DNA of 64,000 bases from JAUIAI01 sp045106815 (GCA_045106815.1 JBGCFG010000010.1:1-64000), one strand, 5' to 3'; positions 53,560 through 63,003 are shown, numbered from the stretch's first letter. The notes: generated from the letters alone by a model not told the origin. Numbers and translations: made by a program.

Positions 53560-53580
53560 TGGCTTGCGATTACCCGGATC

Positions 53581-53940
53581 TCAGGCGGCCAGCGTCGCTT
53601 TGACTCGCTCGACAATGGCACCAAACGCAGGCTTGTCATGAACAGCAATATCAGCCAGGACCTTGCGATCCAGTTCGATGTTGGCCTTGTGCAGACCGTT
53701 CATGAATGCGCTGTAAGTCACGCCGTGCTCACGCGCTGCGGCATTGATTCGTGCAATCCAGAGTGCTCGGAACACCCGCTTTTTAGTGCGCCGGTCGCGG
53801 TAGGCATACTGCCCCGCCTTCATCACGGCTTGATTAGCAACTCTGAATACATTTTTCCGACGACCGCGGTACCCCTTTGCGGCAGCCATCACTTTCTTGT
53901 GGCGGGCTCGGGCGATGACGCCTCTCTTAACTCGTGGCAT
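53581..53940 (-). CDS. rplT: 50S ribosomal protein bL20
   Basis: L20 is needed early in 50S assembly and represses its own operon in E. coli. The 119 residues are the normal length, with the basic N-terminal arm (MPRVKRGVIARARHKKVM) and the globular domain LWIARINAAAREHGVTYS. It lies 12 bp after rpmI. Confidence 0.98.
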   Translation of the reverse strand: MPRVKRGVIARARHKKVMAAAKGYRGRRKNVFRVANQAVMKAGQYAYRDRRTKKRVFRALWIARINAAAREHGVTYSAFMNGLHKANIELDRKVLADIAVHDKPAFGAIVERVKATLAA

Positions 53941-53952
53941 GTGGGTCTCCGA

Positions 53953-54150
53953 TCAGGCGTAGGGCAGCATAGCGCGAACTGACTTCACGTCTGACTCGTG
54001 CACCTCAGTCATACCGCGAAGATTGCGCTTGGTCTTGGTGGTCTTCTTGGTCAGGATGTGACGCTTGAAGGCCTGCCCTCGTTTGATGGTCCCACCGGGA
54101 CGAACTCGAAAGCGCTTGGTGGCGCCTTTCTTGGACTTCATTTTAGGCAT
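53953..54150 (-). CDS. rpmI: 50S ribosomal protein bL35
   Basis: The 65-residue protein starts MPKMKSKKGATKRFRV, typical of L35, and continues with the Lys/Arg-rich AFKRHILTKKTTK. The longer ORF upstream of ATG 54150 is not part of the protein. It is 105 bp after infC, a gap that may hold the regulatory region where L20 binds in other bacteria. Confidence 0.97.
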   Translation of the reverse strand: MPKMKSKKGATKRFRVRPGGTIKRGQAFKRHILTKKTTKTKRNLRGMTEVHESDVKSVRAMLPYA

Positions 54151-54255
54151 GATGCCAACTCTCTTTTTAATGCCTTGCCAGGAGGTCGAATCTTTCGACG
54201 CTTGATACCCTGCTCGGCTTCTTAGGGCCACCTGCGGCGGCCAGTACTACCTTGC

Positions 54256-54780
54256 TTACTGCTTTTTCTTTTTAGGGCCCATCACCATTACCATCTGCCG
54301 GCCTTCCATCTTGGGCATCGACTCAACGTTTGCAATCTCTTCAAGATCATCTCTCACGCGTTCAAGCAAACGGTATCCAAACTCCTGGTGAGCCATTTCG
54401 CGACCGCGAAAACGAAGTGTGACCTTGGCTTTGTCACCCTCTTCTAGGAAGCGCGTCAGGTTGCGCAGCTTGACCTGATAGTCGCCCTCTTCGGTGCGAG
54501 GCCGGAATTTGACTTCCTTGACCTGAATGACCTTCTGCTTGGCCCGAGCCTCATGAGCACGCTTTTGCTCCTGATACTTGAACTTGCCGTAGTCCATAAG
54601 ACGGCAAACCGGCGGGTCTGCCTGCGGTGCGATCTCAACCAGATCAACTTCGGCTTCTTCGGCAGCGGTCATTGCCTCTCGGAGGCTCATGATGCCCAGC
54701 GCTTCATTCTCGACGCCCGACAAGCGGACTTGTGGGGCCGTGATATCCCCATTAACGCGAAGATTGCGGGATGTAGCGAT
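54256..54780 (-). CDS. infC: Translation initiation factor IF-3 with an apparent ATC start codon
   Basis: IF-3 checks the start codon and keeps ribosomal subunits apart. The 174-residue protein aligns by eye with other IF-3 proteins from (M)ATSRNLRVNGDITAPQVRL; the C-terminal domain includes KVTLRFRGREMAHQEFG. No ATG, GTG or TTG fits this N-terminus. GGAG is followed by ATA ATC GCT, so ATC at 54778-54780 (8-nt spacing) or ATA just before it is the start. E. coli infC uses AUU for autoregulation, so a rare start is expected. It follows thrS. Confidence 0.95.
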   Translation of the reverse strand: MATSRNLRVNGDITAPQVRLSGVENEALGIMSLREAMTAAEEAEVDLVEIAPQADPPVCRLMDYGKFKYQEQKRAHEARAKQKVIQVKEVKFRPRTEEGDYQVKLRNLTRFLEEGDKAKVTLRFRGREMAHQEFGYRLLERVRDDLEEIANVESMPKMEGRQMVMVMGPKKKKQ

Positions 54781-54805
54781 TATCGTTTCTCCATATTCAG
54801 ACCCT

Positions 54806-54838
54806 TTAAAACGCCCGTGGCATCCCAGCACACGGGCG
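54806..54838 (-). terminator. Hairpin between thrS and infC, partial terminator
   Basis: On the minus strand CGCCCGTG and CACGGGCG flank an 11-base loop and are followed by TTTTAAA. The T-run is short, so some transcripts from thrS should read through into infC, which sits about 30 bases later with its own RBS. Confidence 0.65.
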
Positions 54839-54863
54839 GCAAAACCTACTCAATTAAACCATT

Positions 54864-56777
54864 TTAAACTTTTGCAGCGATGTCAGCCTGCAGGCGTTGA
54901 ACAAACGCTTCAGGCGCCATGGCACCTAGATTTTGATTACCTCGCGCGCGCACTGCAATCTGCCCGCTCGCCATCTCTTTTTCGCCTACCACGATGACGT
55001 ACGGCAGCTTCTGCAAACTCAGCTCGCGAATTTTATAGTTGATTTTCTCATTTCGCAAATCTGTTTCAACCCTAAACCCTTGTTTTTTCAATGTTTCGGC
55101 CACCTGGCGGGCATAGTCCTGCTGATCGTCCGTAATCGTGGCAACCACTGCCTGGACAGGGGCAAGCCACGCCGGCATCGCACCAGCATGCTGCTCGATC
55201 AGAATGCCGATAAACCGCTCCAGTGATCCGACAATGGCCCGATGCAGCATCACGGGGGTGCGACGGGCATTGTCATGCGCGACAAACTCGGCGCCCAAGC
55301 GCTCGGGCATATTGAAATCGACCTGAATCGTTCCACACTGCCATTGCCGACCAATCGCGTCTTTTAGGGTGTACTCGATCTTGGGGCCGTAAAAGGCCCC
55401 CTCGCCCGGCGTTACCTCATAGTCAACACCAGCCTCATCCAGGCTTGTCATTAGTGCCTGCTCGGCGCGATCCCACTGCTCATCACTGCCCACACGCTTC
55501 TCAGGACGCGTGGCAATCTTGAACAAGACCTCTTCAAATCCAAAGTCTTTGTAGACCGCGAGCAACTGGGCCGTAAACGCAGCGCATTCAGGCAGGATCT
55601 GGTCATCAGTGCAAAACACATGGCCATCATCCTGAACAAACCCGCGAACGCGCATGAGACCATGCAAAGCACCGGATGGCTCGTTGCGATGGCATGAGCC
55701 GAACTCACCGTAGCGAAGCGGCAGATCTCGATAACTGCGTAGGCCCGCTCTGAAAACCTGAACGTGACCAGGGCAATTCATGGGCTTAAGCGCGTAGTCA
55801 CGATTCTCGGAAGCCGTCGTGAACATGTTTTCTTTGTAATTATCCCAGTGTCCCGAGCGCTCCCAGAGCGAACGGTCAAGCACTGCGGGACATCGAATCT
55901 CAAAGTAGCCATTGTCTCGGTACACGCCGCGCATGTATTGCTCGACCTGCTGCCACAGCGCCCAGCCTCTTGGATGCCAGAACACCATGCCCGGCGCGTC
56001 ATCCTGGATATGAAACAGATCCAGCTCGCGACCTAGCTTGCGATGATCACGGCGCTCGGCTTCTTCGAGGCGGTGCAGGTATTGCTTGAGTTCGTCTTTG
56101 CTGGCGAAAGCAGTGCCGTAAATGCGCTGGAGCATTTCATTATTTGAGTCGCCACGCCAGTAAGCCCCGGCAACCTTCATTAACTTGAAGACCTTGAGCT
56201 TGCCAGTACTCGGGACATGCGGACCACGACACAAATCGGTGAACTTGCCCTCTGAGTAAAGCGAGATGGGCTGGTCTGCCGGGATGGCAGCAATCAGCTC
56301 GGCTTTGTAAATTTCGCCAAGGCCTTTGAAGTATTCGACCGCTTCGTCGCGACTCACAACTCGGCGCTCGACCGGCTCATCGAGCTTGGCCAACTCACTC
56401 ATCTTCTTCTCGATGGTTTCGAGATCTTCCGGTGTAAACGGCCTTGAGTAGGCAAAGTCGTAATAGAACCCGTTCTCAATGACCGGCCCAATCGTGACCT
56501 GGGCTTCAGGAAACAGCTCCTTGACAGCATAGGCAAGCAAGTGAGCAGTTGAATGTCGAATCACTTCCAGCCCATCGGGATCTTTGGCTGTGACGAGAGA
56601 CACCCGGGCATCCTGCTCAATAGGCGTGGACAGATCGACGAGCACATCGTCAACGCGAGCAGCAAGAGCGGCCTTCGCCAGACCGGGGCCGATGCTGGCA
56701 GCCAGGTCGGCTGGCGTCACTGGGCCGGGAAATTCACGGACAGAACCGTCAGGGAGAGAAAGCTTGATCACAGGCAA
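54864..56777 (-). CDS. thrS: Threonine-tRNA ligase
   Basis: ThrRS charges tRNA-Thr. The 637 residues hold a TGS domain (KLSLPDGSVREFPGPVT), the second-additional editing domain with HSTAHLLAYAVKELFP and the zinc-like DLCRGPHVPSTG. The class II core includes YALKPMNCPGHVQVF, and the anticodon-binding C-terminus starts near PAWLAPVQAVV. I set the start at TTG 56777 (MPVIKL); GTG 56771 is also possible. The longer ORF is upstream sequence. It heads the thrS-infC-rpmI-rplT-pheST-ihfA block. Confidence 0.96.
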   Translation of the reverse strand: MPVIKLSLPDGSVREFPGPVTPADLAASIGPGLAKAALAARVDDVLVDLSTPIEQDARVSLVTAKDPDGLEVIRHSTAHLLAYAVKELFPEAQVTIGPVIENGFYYDFAYSRPFTPEDLETIEKKMSELAKLDEPVERRVVSRDEAVEYFKGLGEIYKAELIAAIPADQPISLYSEGKFTDLCRGPHVPSTGKLKVFKLMKVAGAYWRGDSNNEMLQRIYGTAFASKDELKQYLHRLEEAERRDHRKLGRELDLFHIQDDAPGMVFWHPRGWALWQQVEQYMRGVYRDNGYFEIRCPAVLDRSLWERSGHWDNYKENMFTTASENRDYALKPMNCPGHVQVFRAGLRSYRDLPLRYGEFGSCHRNEPSGALHGLMRVRGFVQDDGHVFCTDDQILPECAAFTAQLLAVYKDFGFEEVLFKIATRPEKRVGSDEQWDRAEQALMTSLDEAGVDYEVTPGEGAFYGPKIEYTLKDAIGRQWQCGTIQVDFNMPERLGAEFVAHDNARRTPVMLHRAIVGSLERFIGILIEQHAGAMPAWLAPVQAVVATITDDQQDYARQVAETLKKQGFRVETDLRNEKINYKIRELSLQKLPYVIVVGEKEMASGQIAVRARGNQNLGAMAPEAFVQRLQADIAAKV

Positions 56778-56946
56778 CGCGTCTGGGGGCTCGCAGCCAA
56801 CAGGACCCTTGTTCAGTCGCTTGGGAAACCGCCTGAAGGGCCCTGACAACTGAAGCCGGGCTTCTTAGGATCCGCCCGCCATCGCATGAAACCACTGGCG
56901 ATGACGCCTCTGGCGAACATCAGTATTGGGTATGTCAGGTGAGTAC

Positions 56947-57023
56947 TGGTAGGCGCGATTGGATTCGAACCAACGACCCCCACCATGTCAAGGTGGTGCT
57001 CTAACCAACTGAGCTACGCGCCT
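56947..57023 (-). tRNA. tRNA-Val (anticodon GAC), CCA encoded
   Basis: The minus strand folds as a tRNA: acceptor AGGCGCG/CGCGCCT, D-arm GCTCAGTTGGTTAGAGC, anticodon stem CCACC/GGTGG with loop TTGACAT (anticodon GAC), T-arm with GTTCGAATC, discriminator A and encoded CCA. It lies between thrS and the DUF1631 gene. Confidence 0.95.
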
Positions 57024-57096
57024 ACAGCAGCAAGAATTGTAGCATCGACCGCCTCGCGACTGACCGGCGACTTGGCTGAATACCCAACAGTCGGGA

Positions 57097-59622
57097 TCAG
57101 GCGGCGTGTTCGGCCCGAAGCAAACGCAAACGACCGGACCTCATGAGCTTCTTAAGCCTGCTCATCGGCTTGGACATGGCACGGCGGTCCGGGTGACGCA
57201 CGAGCAAAGCGACGCTGCGCCGATCACTCAGCCAGGCAACCTTGAGGTTGACTCGCTGACCGTTTGACTGCCGATACTCGAGCCAGTCACCGCAGGCCAT
57301 TGCGTCAATCGCCGCGCTGTCGGTCGTTGCTGAGGGGTCCGTTTGAGCCGGCAGGTCTGCAAGATCAATCTCCTGCAGCACTGACAACAATCGATTACCT
57401 CCAAGCGGAATTGTCGCTGCCGAGACATGATCGTCATTGGAGGCAAGGCGACCCGCCCCCTCCGTCACCGGTCCGACGATGCTGACGGTCGCCGGCGCGG
57501 TCGGCTGCCACATAGCTGTCTCAGACTCACTGAGCTTCACAGGTGTCCGTAAGACAGGCACTTGCGACTCATCAGATGCGGACGACTCGGCTTCAGGGCT
57601 TGGGCTAATACCTGCAGTCTGTGAGTTCCCGCTCGCACTGTCATTCTCACTCGCACGGGCGGTCGGAGGGTGCTCGCCCGGCAGGCGCTGCAGTTTGCGC
57701 AGATGAATCAAAAAGAGCTCATCAAAAAACGCTTGATGGTCTTGCTCTTTGGCACTTACCTCGCTCATGCCCAGATTGACCTGCTCAATCAGGGTCGGGA
57801 TCCGCTGCGCTAGTTGGCGGCGATTTCCCGCGCCGGTTTGTCCGTCGAGGGTCCACAGTAAATCGTCAATGACTTGCTCAGCATTCTTGAAACTCGCACT
57901 GTTGGCCCCTTCTCTTAGCAGCGTTGTCCGCATGTAGCGCAACCAGACCGAATCGAGAAAAACCAGAACGGACTGTGGCAGCGCTCGCCCTGCGGTTCTG
58001 TCGGCAATTTGCGCCCTTAAATGCTCACTGACACGCCGTTCTTCATCGCGCGCCGGGCGGCGAGAAAAGTCCCGTCGATTAATCTGACCCGGCGCCTGAT
58101 CAAACGAGCGCCGATCCCGCTCAAGACGCTCAATCAGTTGCGCCATGCCCGTGGCGCACTGATCGAACTCTTTTTCCACTTCCTGCGCAAGCGCCCGCGA
58201 ACGGTCCGCCAGTCTTGCACTGATAATCTCGACGGCGCGCACAAGGGTTTCAATCCGGCGAAAGAGATCGCTATCTCGCGTGAGCTCCGCGCCGAATTCT
58301 GCTGCAAGCGCCCCTAGGTTTTCAAGCAACGCGCGAACTGAGCGCGGATGATCGCCGAGGTATCCCGGGTCGAGCAATGACAGCAAAAGGGCTGGCTGCT
58401 GAAGCCGCCACACAAGCGGCCTCAAATTCTCCGGCATTCGAAGATCATCAATGACGAGGTCAAACATGGCCGCGACCAGATCAACGATTGACAGTTGACT
58501 GGGCGGACACTGCTCGGCTCGCAATTGCTCGCGCACGGCTTCAAAGTATCGGCGACGTGCCTGCTTGCTATGCGCCTGCTCCCCAGCCTGATGAGCAAAA
58601 CGCAGCGCATTATCTTCAATGCGCTCGATCGTACGCACTGCGGTGTAATCACCGAGTCGGGAACCAGCTGCCGTCACGCCGGCAACTTCGGGGCGAATGA
58701 CCCCAGCAACAATCGCAGCCTGTAACGCACTCCCATCGCTATCCTGCGCGTGACTAAGCTGATGCGGCGCAGAAAACGAATCAGCCACTCGAGCACGGCT
58801 GGTCACGCGCTGGACCCGCGTTTGGGCATTTGCGACTTGAGCCGGCGCACGCTTGGGAGGCACCTGAAAAGACTCATCACTGGGTTGCGTGTCTTGTATT
58901 TCTGGACTCTTTGGCGCGAACACTTGTTCAATCGAAGCCCGGTCAACCGTGGGCTGTTTTGGGCTTTGGAGCGAGCGCCCAAACTGAATCGCAGGCTCTG
59001 CTGGTGCGGCGTCGATACTCAGCGCGTCCATAAAGTCATCAGTCGCCATCAGGACGTTGAAGAGGCTTCTTGCATTCTCACCTAAAAGCAGTGGCTCAAT
59101 GATCGATCGTTTCTCAGGTGTGTCAAGACAATCAGTGAGGCAGGCTAGATAGGCACGCGCCAACACATCTGCACCCAAGGGATTCTGCCGATCATGCGTC
59201 CAGCGAACCTTGCTGATGGCATTAATCCGATGTGCGTACGCTTGATAGTCACGCTGCCCGCAGAGTTGGACAGCACTGGCCAGCCGATCGGCCACGACAC
59301 TCAAGGAGGGATGCAGGCGAACCACGAAGCTCGCCTCTGGTCTGGCAGCAAACCTGAGTCGCTCAACAACCAGGAAATCCAATTCGTTCTGAGCATGCTG
59401 AATACGCCCACTGATATCGGCCACTAGTTCTGCAACGACCTTGCGCAATTCGGGCGCGAGGTAGGTACTGGCGGTTGCGCCAGTGTGCTCAGACAATCGC
59501 AGCGTCGCCACGAGCACACTGAGACACTCTCGCGTTGCGTCGCCGAACCGTGAGCGCATGTGCCGACGGACCCGACTGAAGCGGCTCGAATGAGATCTCA
59601 TTGATTTACTGGTTCGAATCAT
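57097..59622 (-). CDS. DUF1631 domain protein
   Basis: The 841-residue, largely helical protein matches the DUF1631 family, common in beta- and gammaproteobacteria. The N-terminal part is rich in Arg and the middle has many long helices (RRYFEAVREQLRAEQ, MPENLRPLVWRLQQPALLLSLLDPG). The C-terminal ~70 residues form a small beta domain (GDWLEYRQSNGQRVNLKVAWLSD-like) typical of the family and of PilZ-like folds. Its role is unknown; some members link to c-di-GMP or envelope control. It is a single-gene unit. Confidence 0.88.
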   Translation of the reverse strand: MIRTSKSMRSHSSRFSRVRRHMRSRFGDATRECLSVLVATLRLSEHTGATASTYLAPELRKVVAELVADISGRIQHAQNELDFLVVERLRFAARPEASFVVRLHPSLSVVADRLASAVQLCGQRDYQAYAHRINAISKVRWTHDRQNPLGADVLARAYLACLTDCLDTPEKRSIIEPLLLGENARSLFNVLMATDDFMDALSIDAAPAEPAIQFGRSLQSPKQPTVDRASIEQVFAPKSPEIQDTQPSDESFQVPPKRAPAQVANAQTRVQRVTSRARVADSFSAPHQLSHAQDSDGSALQAAIVAGVIRPEVAGVTAAGSRLGDYTAVRTIERIEDNALRFAHQAGEQAHSKQARRRYFEAVREQLRAEQCPPSQLSIVDLVAAMFDLVIDDLRMPENLRPLVWRLQQPALLLSLLDPGYLGDHPRSVRALLENLGALAAEFGAELTRDSDLFRRIETLVRAVEIISARLADRSRALAQEVEKEFDQCATGMAQLIERLERDRRSFDQAPGQINRRDFSRRPARDEERRVSEHLRAQIADRTAGRALPQSVLVFLDSVWLRYMRTTLLREGANSASFKNAEQVIDDLLWTLDGQTGAGNRRQLAQRIPTLIEQVNLGMSEVSAKEQDHQAFFDELFLIHLRKLQRLPGEHPPTARASENDSASGNSQTAGISPSPEAESSASDESQVPVLRTPVKLSESETAMWQPTAPATVSIVGPVTEGAGRLASNDDHVSAATIPLGGNRLLSVLQEIDLADLPAQTDPSATTDSAAIDAMACGDWLEYRQSNGQRVNLKVAWLSDRRSVALLVRHPDRRAMSKPMSRLKKLMRSGRLRLLRAEHAA

Positions 59623-59926
59623 GAATCACGCGACCACCAGGCTTACGCCTTCTGTTGCGGTTGCAAAGACTGACAACCCTTCTCCCCGTTTTAATTCTAG
59701 GCAGGACTGCTCAGCGAAAAGCTCCTCTCAAAACTGACACAGTCGAGTGCATGTTTTGTCTCCAACAGCCCTGGTTTATCACCAATTTTGAGTCTGTCGG
59801 CGGGACTTACATCAAGTTACGAACGCGTCTCTGAATTATTGCAAAGGGCGGTCATCCCTGTCGACCGGAAATGTCACGACATAGCAACTTGCATAGCGCG
59901 CAGACGCCGCAATTACGTTGGGCGGC
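59623..59926. other. Intergenic region upstream of the DUF1631 gene
   Basis: No open frame with a believable start or recognisable product was seen. The part nearest the DUF1631 gene should hold its promoter; a TAGAAT element on the minus strand is the best -10 match, without a good -35. Confidence 0.4.
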
Positions 59927-60274
59927 TCATCGCCACACGTAAACGATTGTCAAGAGCACAGCAGCAATCAAACCACCTGCAATCCAGCCCAAGCGCAAAC
60001 GTGCCGGACTGGATACCGGACCAAACTCAATCAGGAGTACTCGCGCACCAAAGCTAAGGTGAACAATGAGCAAACCAACTAGCGCCCATGACACCGGTTT
60101 AAGCCATGGCAAGGCAGTTAGCGCTAACGATTGCTCAAGGGCTGCCTGGCCGATGAGTGACTCGCTAAACACAGCGAGATGAAAGGGCAGAAACAGAGCC
60201 AATGCAAGCCCTGACACGCGGTGACCCAAAACAGCAAAGCGCATGACACGAAAAGAATTCGTCACCACTTTCAA
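59927..60274 (-). CDS. SdhC/SdhD-like membrane anchor subunit (second of a pair)
   Basis: The 115-residue protein has three membrane helices and the SGLALALFLPFHLAVF motif, in which a His (in LPFHL) is in the position of a haem ligand in succinate dehydrogenase or fumarate reductase anchors. The helix LLIVHLSFGARVLLIEF holds a second His. Its ATG overlaps the stop of the next membrane gene by 4 bp (ATGA). No flavoprotein or iron-sulfur subunit gene is adjacent. Confidence 0.7.
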   Translation of the reverse strand: MKVVTNSFRVMRFAVLGHRVSGLALALFLPFHLAVFSESLIGQAALEQSLALTALPWLKPVSWALVGLLIVHLSFGARVLLIEFGPVSSPARLRLGWIAGGLIAAVLLTIVYVWR

Positions 60275-60609
60275 ACGCCGTTTGCTGCGTACAGGCCCAG
60301 CGCGGCTCTGGCACCAAACACAAGCGTTGCAACGGCGAAGAGCCCCGTGGCCACGCTCACCTGAGCGGAACTAAGCCAGGGTAAAAGGCGTCCGACCTGC
60401 CACAGGCCGATGGTTCCGTGTAACGCCAGCAGCACCACGAATAGAGCATAGAAAATCGCCCATGCAATGCTGCCGCTTGTCCGGCTCAACACCTCCTGCG
60501 CCGTCAGACCGGCACTACCGATCAGCAATAGGGTTACCAAATGCCCCAGCACAAACGGAACGAGCGCAAGTGCTGAGTACCGCTGCATGCGAAATAGCCA
60601 ACGGGGCAT
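60271..60609 (-). CDS. SdhC-like membrane anchor subunit (first of a pair)
   Basis: The 112-residue protein has three helices and a conserved-looking RMQRYSALALVPFVLGHLVTLL at the N-terminus, with His residues in LGHLV and LALHGTIG at haem-ligand positions. It is translationally coupled to the second subunit. Together they look like the cytochrome b-type anchor of a succinate dehydrogenase/fumarate reductase-type complex that is distinct from sdhCD at 27.5-28.3 kb. It starts 12 bp after the HNH gene. Confidence 0.7.
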   Translation of the reverse strand: MPRWLFRMQRYSALALVPFVLGHLVTLLLIGSAGLTAQEVLSRTSGSIAWAIFYALFVVLLALHGTIGLWQVGRLLPWLSSAQVSVATGLFAVATLVFGARAALGLYAANGV

Positions 60610-60621
60610 GGCGCGCCGACG

Positions 60622-61224
60622 TCAGGAAACGTGCAAACGAGAGCTGGCCGGCAAACCCGCCTTTAAAAATGCCATCTGGTCACCCTGAATGTGCCCCATA
60701 CGCGCCTGCAGAATGAGGTCTTCCCACCGGCTAGGCGTATAAGGCAAGTAGAGCAGTGGCATATTGGCCTCTTCGGGCGTCCGATTGGCTTTGCGCTGGT
60801 TGCAGGCACGGCACGCAGCGACAACATTCATCCACTGATCAGTGCCGCCCCGGCAAATTGGCAGGATGTGCTCTCGCTCCAAGCCGGAATCAGGAAACTC
60901 ATCGCCGCAATAGGCGCACAAATTGCAGTCACGGCGAAACAACTTGTGGTTGAAGCGGGTTAGGCGAGGCGCTGTTCTCAGGAGGCGGTCAGCCATCGAC
61001 GTGCCCTGAACCGCGATGATCGGATGGATGTCCAGGGTTGAACGGGTGCCTGTCATGCGGGAGACGCCACCGTGCAGCCGGACGCAGTCGTCCCCGAGGG
61101 TGTAGGCCACCGACTCTGTTGCATAGTAGCGGGCTGCTTCTTCCACGCCGATCCACATCTGTGGCACGCCACTGATGTCGATCTTCAAAACACGCGCGCT
61201 CGAAACTCGGGTCTCAATCTGCAT
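60622..61224 (-). CDS. HNH endonuclease family protein
   Basis: With the ATG at 61224 the protein has 200 residues. The C-terminal half has the HNH signature: CAYCGDEF (zinc Cys pair), LEREHILPICRGGTDQWMNVVAAC with catalytic His and Asn, and CRACNQRKANRTPEEA. The N-terminal half (SSARVLKIDISGVPQMWIGVEEAARYYATESVAY, abbreviated) contains a strand-rich domain often seen ahead of HNH in chromosomal, non-mobile proteins. Similar genes are common in betaproteobacteria; the target is unknown. No restriction or phage genes adjoin it. Confidence 0.85.
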   Translation of the reverse strand: MQIETRVSSARVLKIDISGVPQMWIGVEEAARYYATESVAYTLGDDCVRLHGGVSRMTGTRSTLDIHPIIAVQGTSMADRLLRTAPRLTRFNHKLFRRDCNLCAYCGDEFPDSGLEREHILPICRGGTDQWMNVVAACRACNQRKANRTPEEANMPLLYLPYTPSRWEDLILQARMGHIQGDQMAFLKAGLPASSRLHVS

Positions 61225-61369
61225 CGCTGTCTTCTGGCTGCTGTCTAAATTGCTTTTGGCGCTGGCCAAGATTACAAATGGCAACGCCCTTTCAACCGTC
61301 TAACATACCACGGTGAGATTTCCCGTGTGAGAAGCGGGCGTTTTAGTGCCGGACATCCCTCAAACCGAT

Positions 61370-62455
61370 CTACTGATCAAAAACCAGCACGGATCTGGCA
61401 AGCCGACCGTGTCGCAGCTCTTCAACCGCCTCATTCACCTGTTCCAATGGCAGCCTTTGAGAAATCATCTCGTCGAGCTTGAGATGCCCCCGAAGATAGA
61501 AGTCAACCAGGCGCGGCATATCGACGGGGAATCGGTTCGAGCCCATCATGGAGCCTTGCAGACGCTTTTCCCCCAACAACTCGCTACCGTCTACCTGCAC
61601 CATCGTGCCCGGCGGAATCATCCCGATGATGGTGGCTGTACCGCCTCGGGCCAGCATTTGAAATGCCTGTTCGGCAGTGGGCTTAAGGCCAATCGCCTCA
61701 AATGCATGATCGACGCCGCCACCGGTTAGTTCGCGCACGACCTCTACTGAGTCAACCTGGCCTGCATCCACTACATCAGTAGCGCCAAACGCCCGTGCCA
61801 GATCCAGCTTACTGGCGACCTGATCGACCGCGATAATCCGGCCTGCGCCCGCAATCGCGGCCCCATTGACGGCAGAAAGCCCCACCCCGCCACAGCCGAT
61901 AACCACCACGGTTTCGCCTGCCCTCACGGCGGCTGTTTGATTGACCGCGCCAAACCCGGTCATCACGGCGCAGCCAATCAGTGCCGCCCGGTCAAATGGA
62001 ATATCCGGGGTAACAGCCACACAGGCATTCTCGTGAATCAGCATTTGCTCGGCAAAGGACGAAAGGTTCAGAAACTGAACCATGTCTTTGTCGGCCGTCG
62101 CGATGCGCGGCGTGTCTTTGCGCCGGCGTCTTGTTTCGGCGCCTGAACACAGTGACAGATGTCCCGTCACGCAATGAGCGCAATGGCCACAAAACGCAGA
62201 CAAACACGTGATGACATGATCGCCCGGTTTGACCGTTCTCACCTCCGGCCCAACCGCCTCGACTACCCCGGCAGACTCATGCCCCGGCACAGTAGGCAAC
62301 GGATACGGATAGAGCCCGTCAATAAAGTGCAGATCGGAGTGACACACGCCCACCGCACCCGTACGAATGAGCACCTCATGCCCCTTGGGTTTGTCGATTT
62401 TGACGTCTTCAATGGTGAGGGGCTTGCCCACTTCGTGCAGTACCGCGGCTTTCAT
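61370..62455 (-). CDS. Zinc-dependent alcohol dehydrogenase (MDR superfamily)
   Basis: The 361-residue enzyme has the catalytic zinc ligands C38 (GVCHSD) and H (VPGHESAG), the structural zinc set CGHCAHC...LC, and the NAD loop VIGCGGVGLSAVNGA. Length and the SAFCGHCAHC pattern resemble class III-type and NDMA-dependent alcohol dehydrogenases. It overlaps the MaoC gene by 4 bp, and MaoC overlaps a biotin carboxylase gene. The set may serve breakdown of a branched alcohol or acyl-CoA, which is inference. Confidence 0.9.
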   Translation of the reverse strand: MKAAVLHEVGKPLTIEDVKIDKPKGHEVLIRTGAVGVCHSDLHFIDGLYPYPLPTVPGHESAGVVEAVGPEVRTVKPGDHVITCLSAFCGHCAHCVTGHLSLCSGAETRRRRKDTPRIATADKDMVQFLNLSSFAEQMLIHENACVAVTPDIPFDRAALIGCAVMTGFGAVNQTAAVRAGETVVVIGCGGVGLSAVNGAAIAGAGRIIAVDQVASKLDLARAFGATDVVDAGQVDSVEVVRELTGGGVDHAFEAIGLKPTAEQAFQMLARGGTATIIGMIPPGTMVQVDGSELLGEKRLQGSMMGSNRFPVDMPRLVDFYLRGHLKLDEMISQRLPLEQVNEAVEELRHGRLARSVLVFDQ

Positions 62456-63003
62456 GCTTTATCTCCTGGTTGTTGGGGCCGTGAGCGAGCCAAGTCTTTT
62501 GACGGCTTGCAAGCGAACAAATTGATAGCCTGCATTGACATCACCGGCAAAGAGTCTGGGGGCAACACCTCAAAGCGTGATCTAACAATACCGCGATCAG
62601 GCTTTGAGCGCGACTGCCGTGCTTCAAGCACAGTGGCCCGAACACGTAAAGTGTCGCCCGGTCTCACGGGTGCCAGCCATCGCAGTTCATCAATACCGGG
62701 CGAACTCAAACTCGCGACAGAAGAGATGTACTCGTCAACAAGCACGCGCATCATCATGGATGCCGTGTGCCACCCACTCGCAATCAGTCCGCCGAAAACC
62801 GACTCGGTGGCGGCCTGCTCGTCAATGTGAAACGGCTGAGGATCGAATTCGCGCGCGAACCGCACGACGGCCTGCTGCTCCACCTGAAAGCCGTCAAACT
62901 CATAGACTGTGCCCGGTATGTAATCCTCGAACCACCGATCATGGGCAGGCACTGCAAACCGGCTCAAGGGCATTGCGTGCCCAGTGATGCCCGCTTCACT
63001 CAA
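62452..63003 (-). CDS. MaoC-like (R)-specific enoyl-CoA hydratase
   Basis: A 183-residue hot-dog-fold protein. The active-site segment is FAREFDPQPFHIDEQAATESVFGGLIASG, where the Asp-His pair (DPQPFH) is the hydratase dyad. The N-terminus has DRWFEDYIPGTVYEF, typical of MaoC dehydratases. It overlaps the carboxylase gene upstream and the alcohol dehydrogenase downstream, 4 bp each, so the three are co-translated. Confidence 0.9.
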   Translation of the reverse strand: MSEAGITGHAMPLSRFAVPAHDRWFEDYIPGTVYEFDGFQVEQQAVVRFAREFDPQPFHIDEQAATESVFGGLIASGWHTASMMMRVLVDEYISSVASLSSPGIDELRWLAPVRPGDTLRVRATVLEARQSRSKPDRGIVRSRFEVLPPDSLPVMSMQAINLFACKPSKDLARSRPQQPGDKA

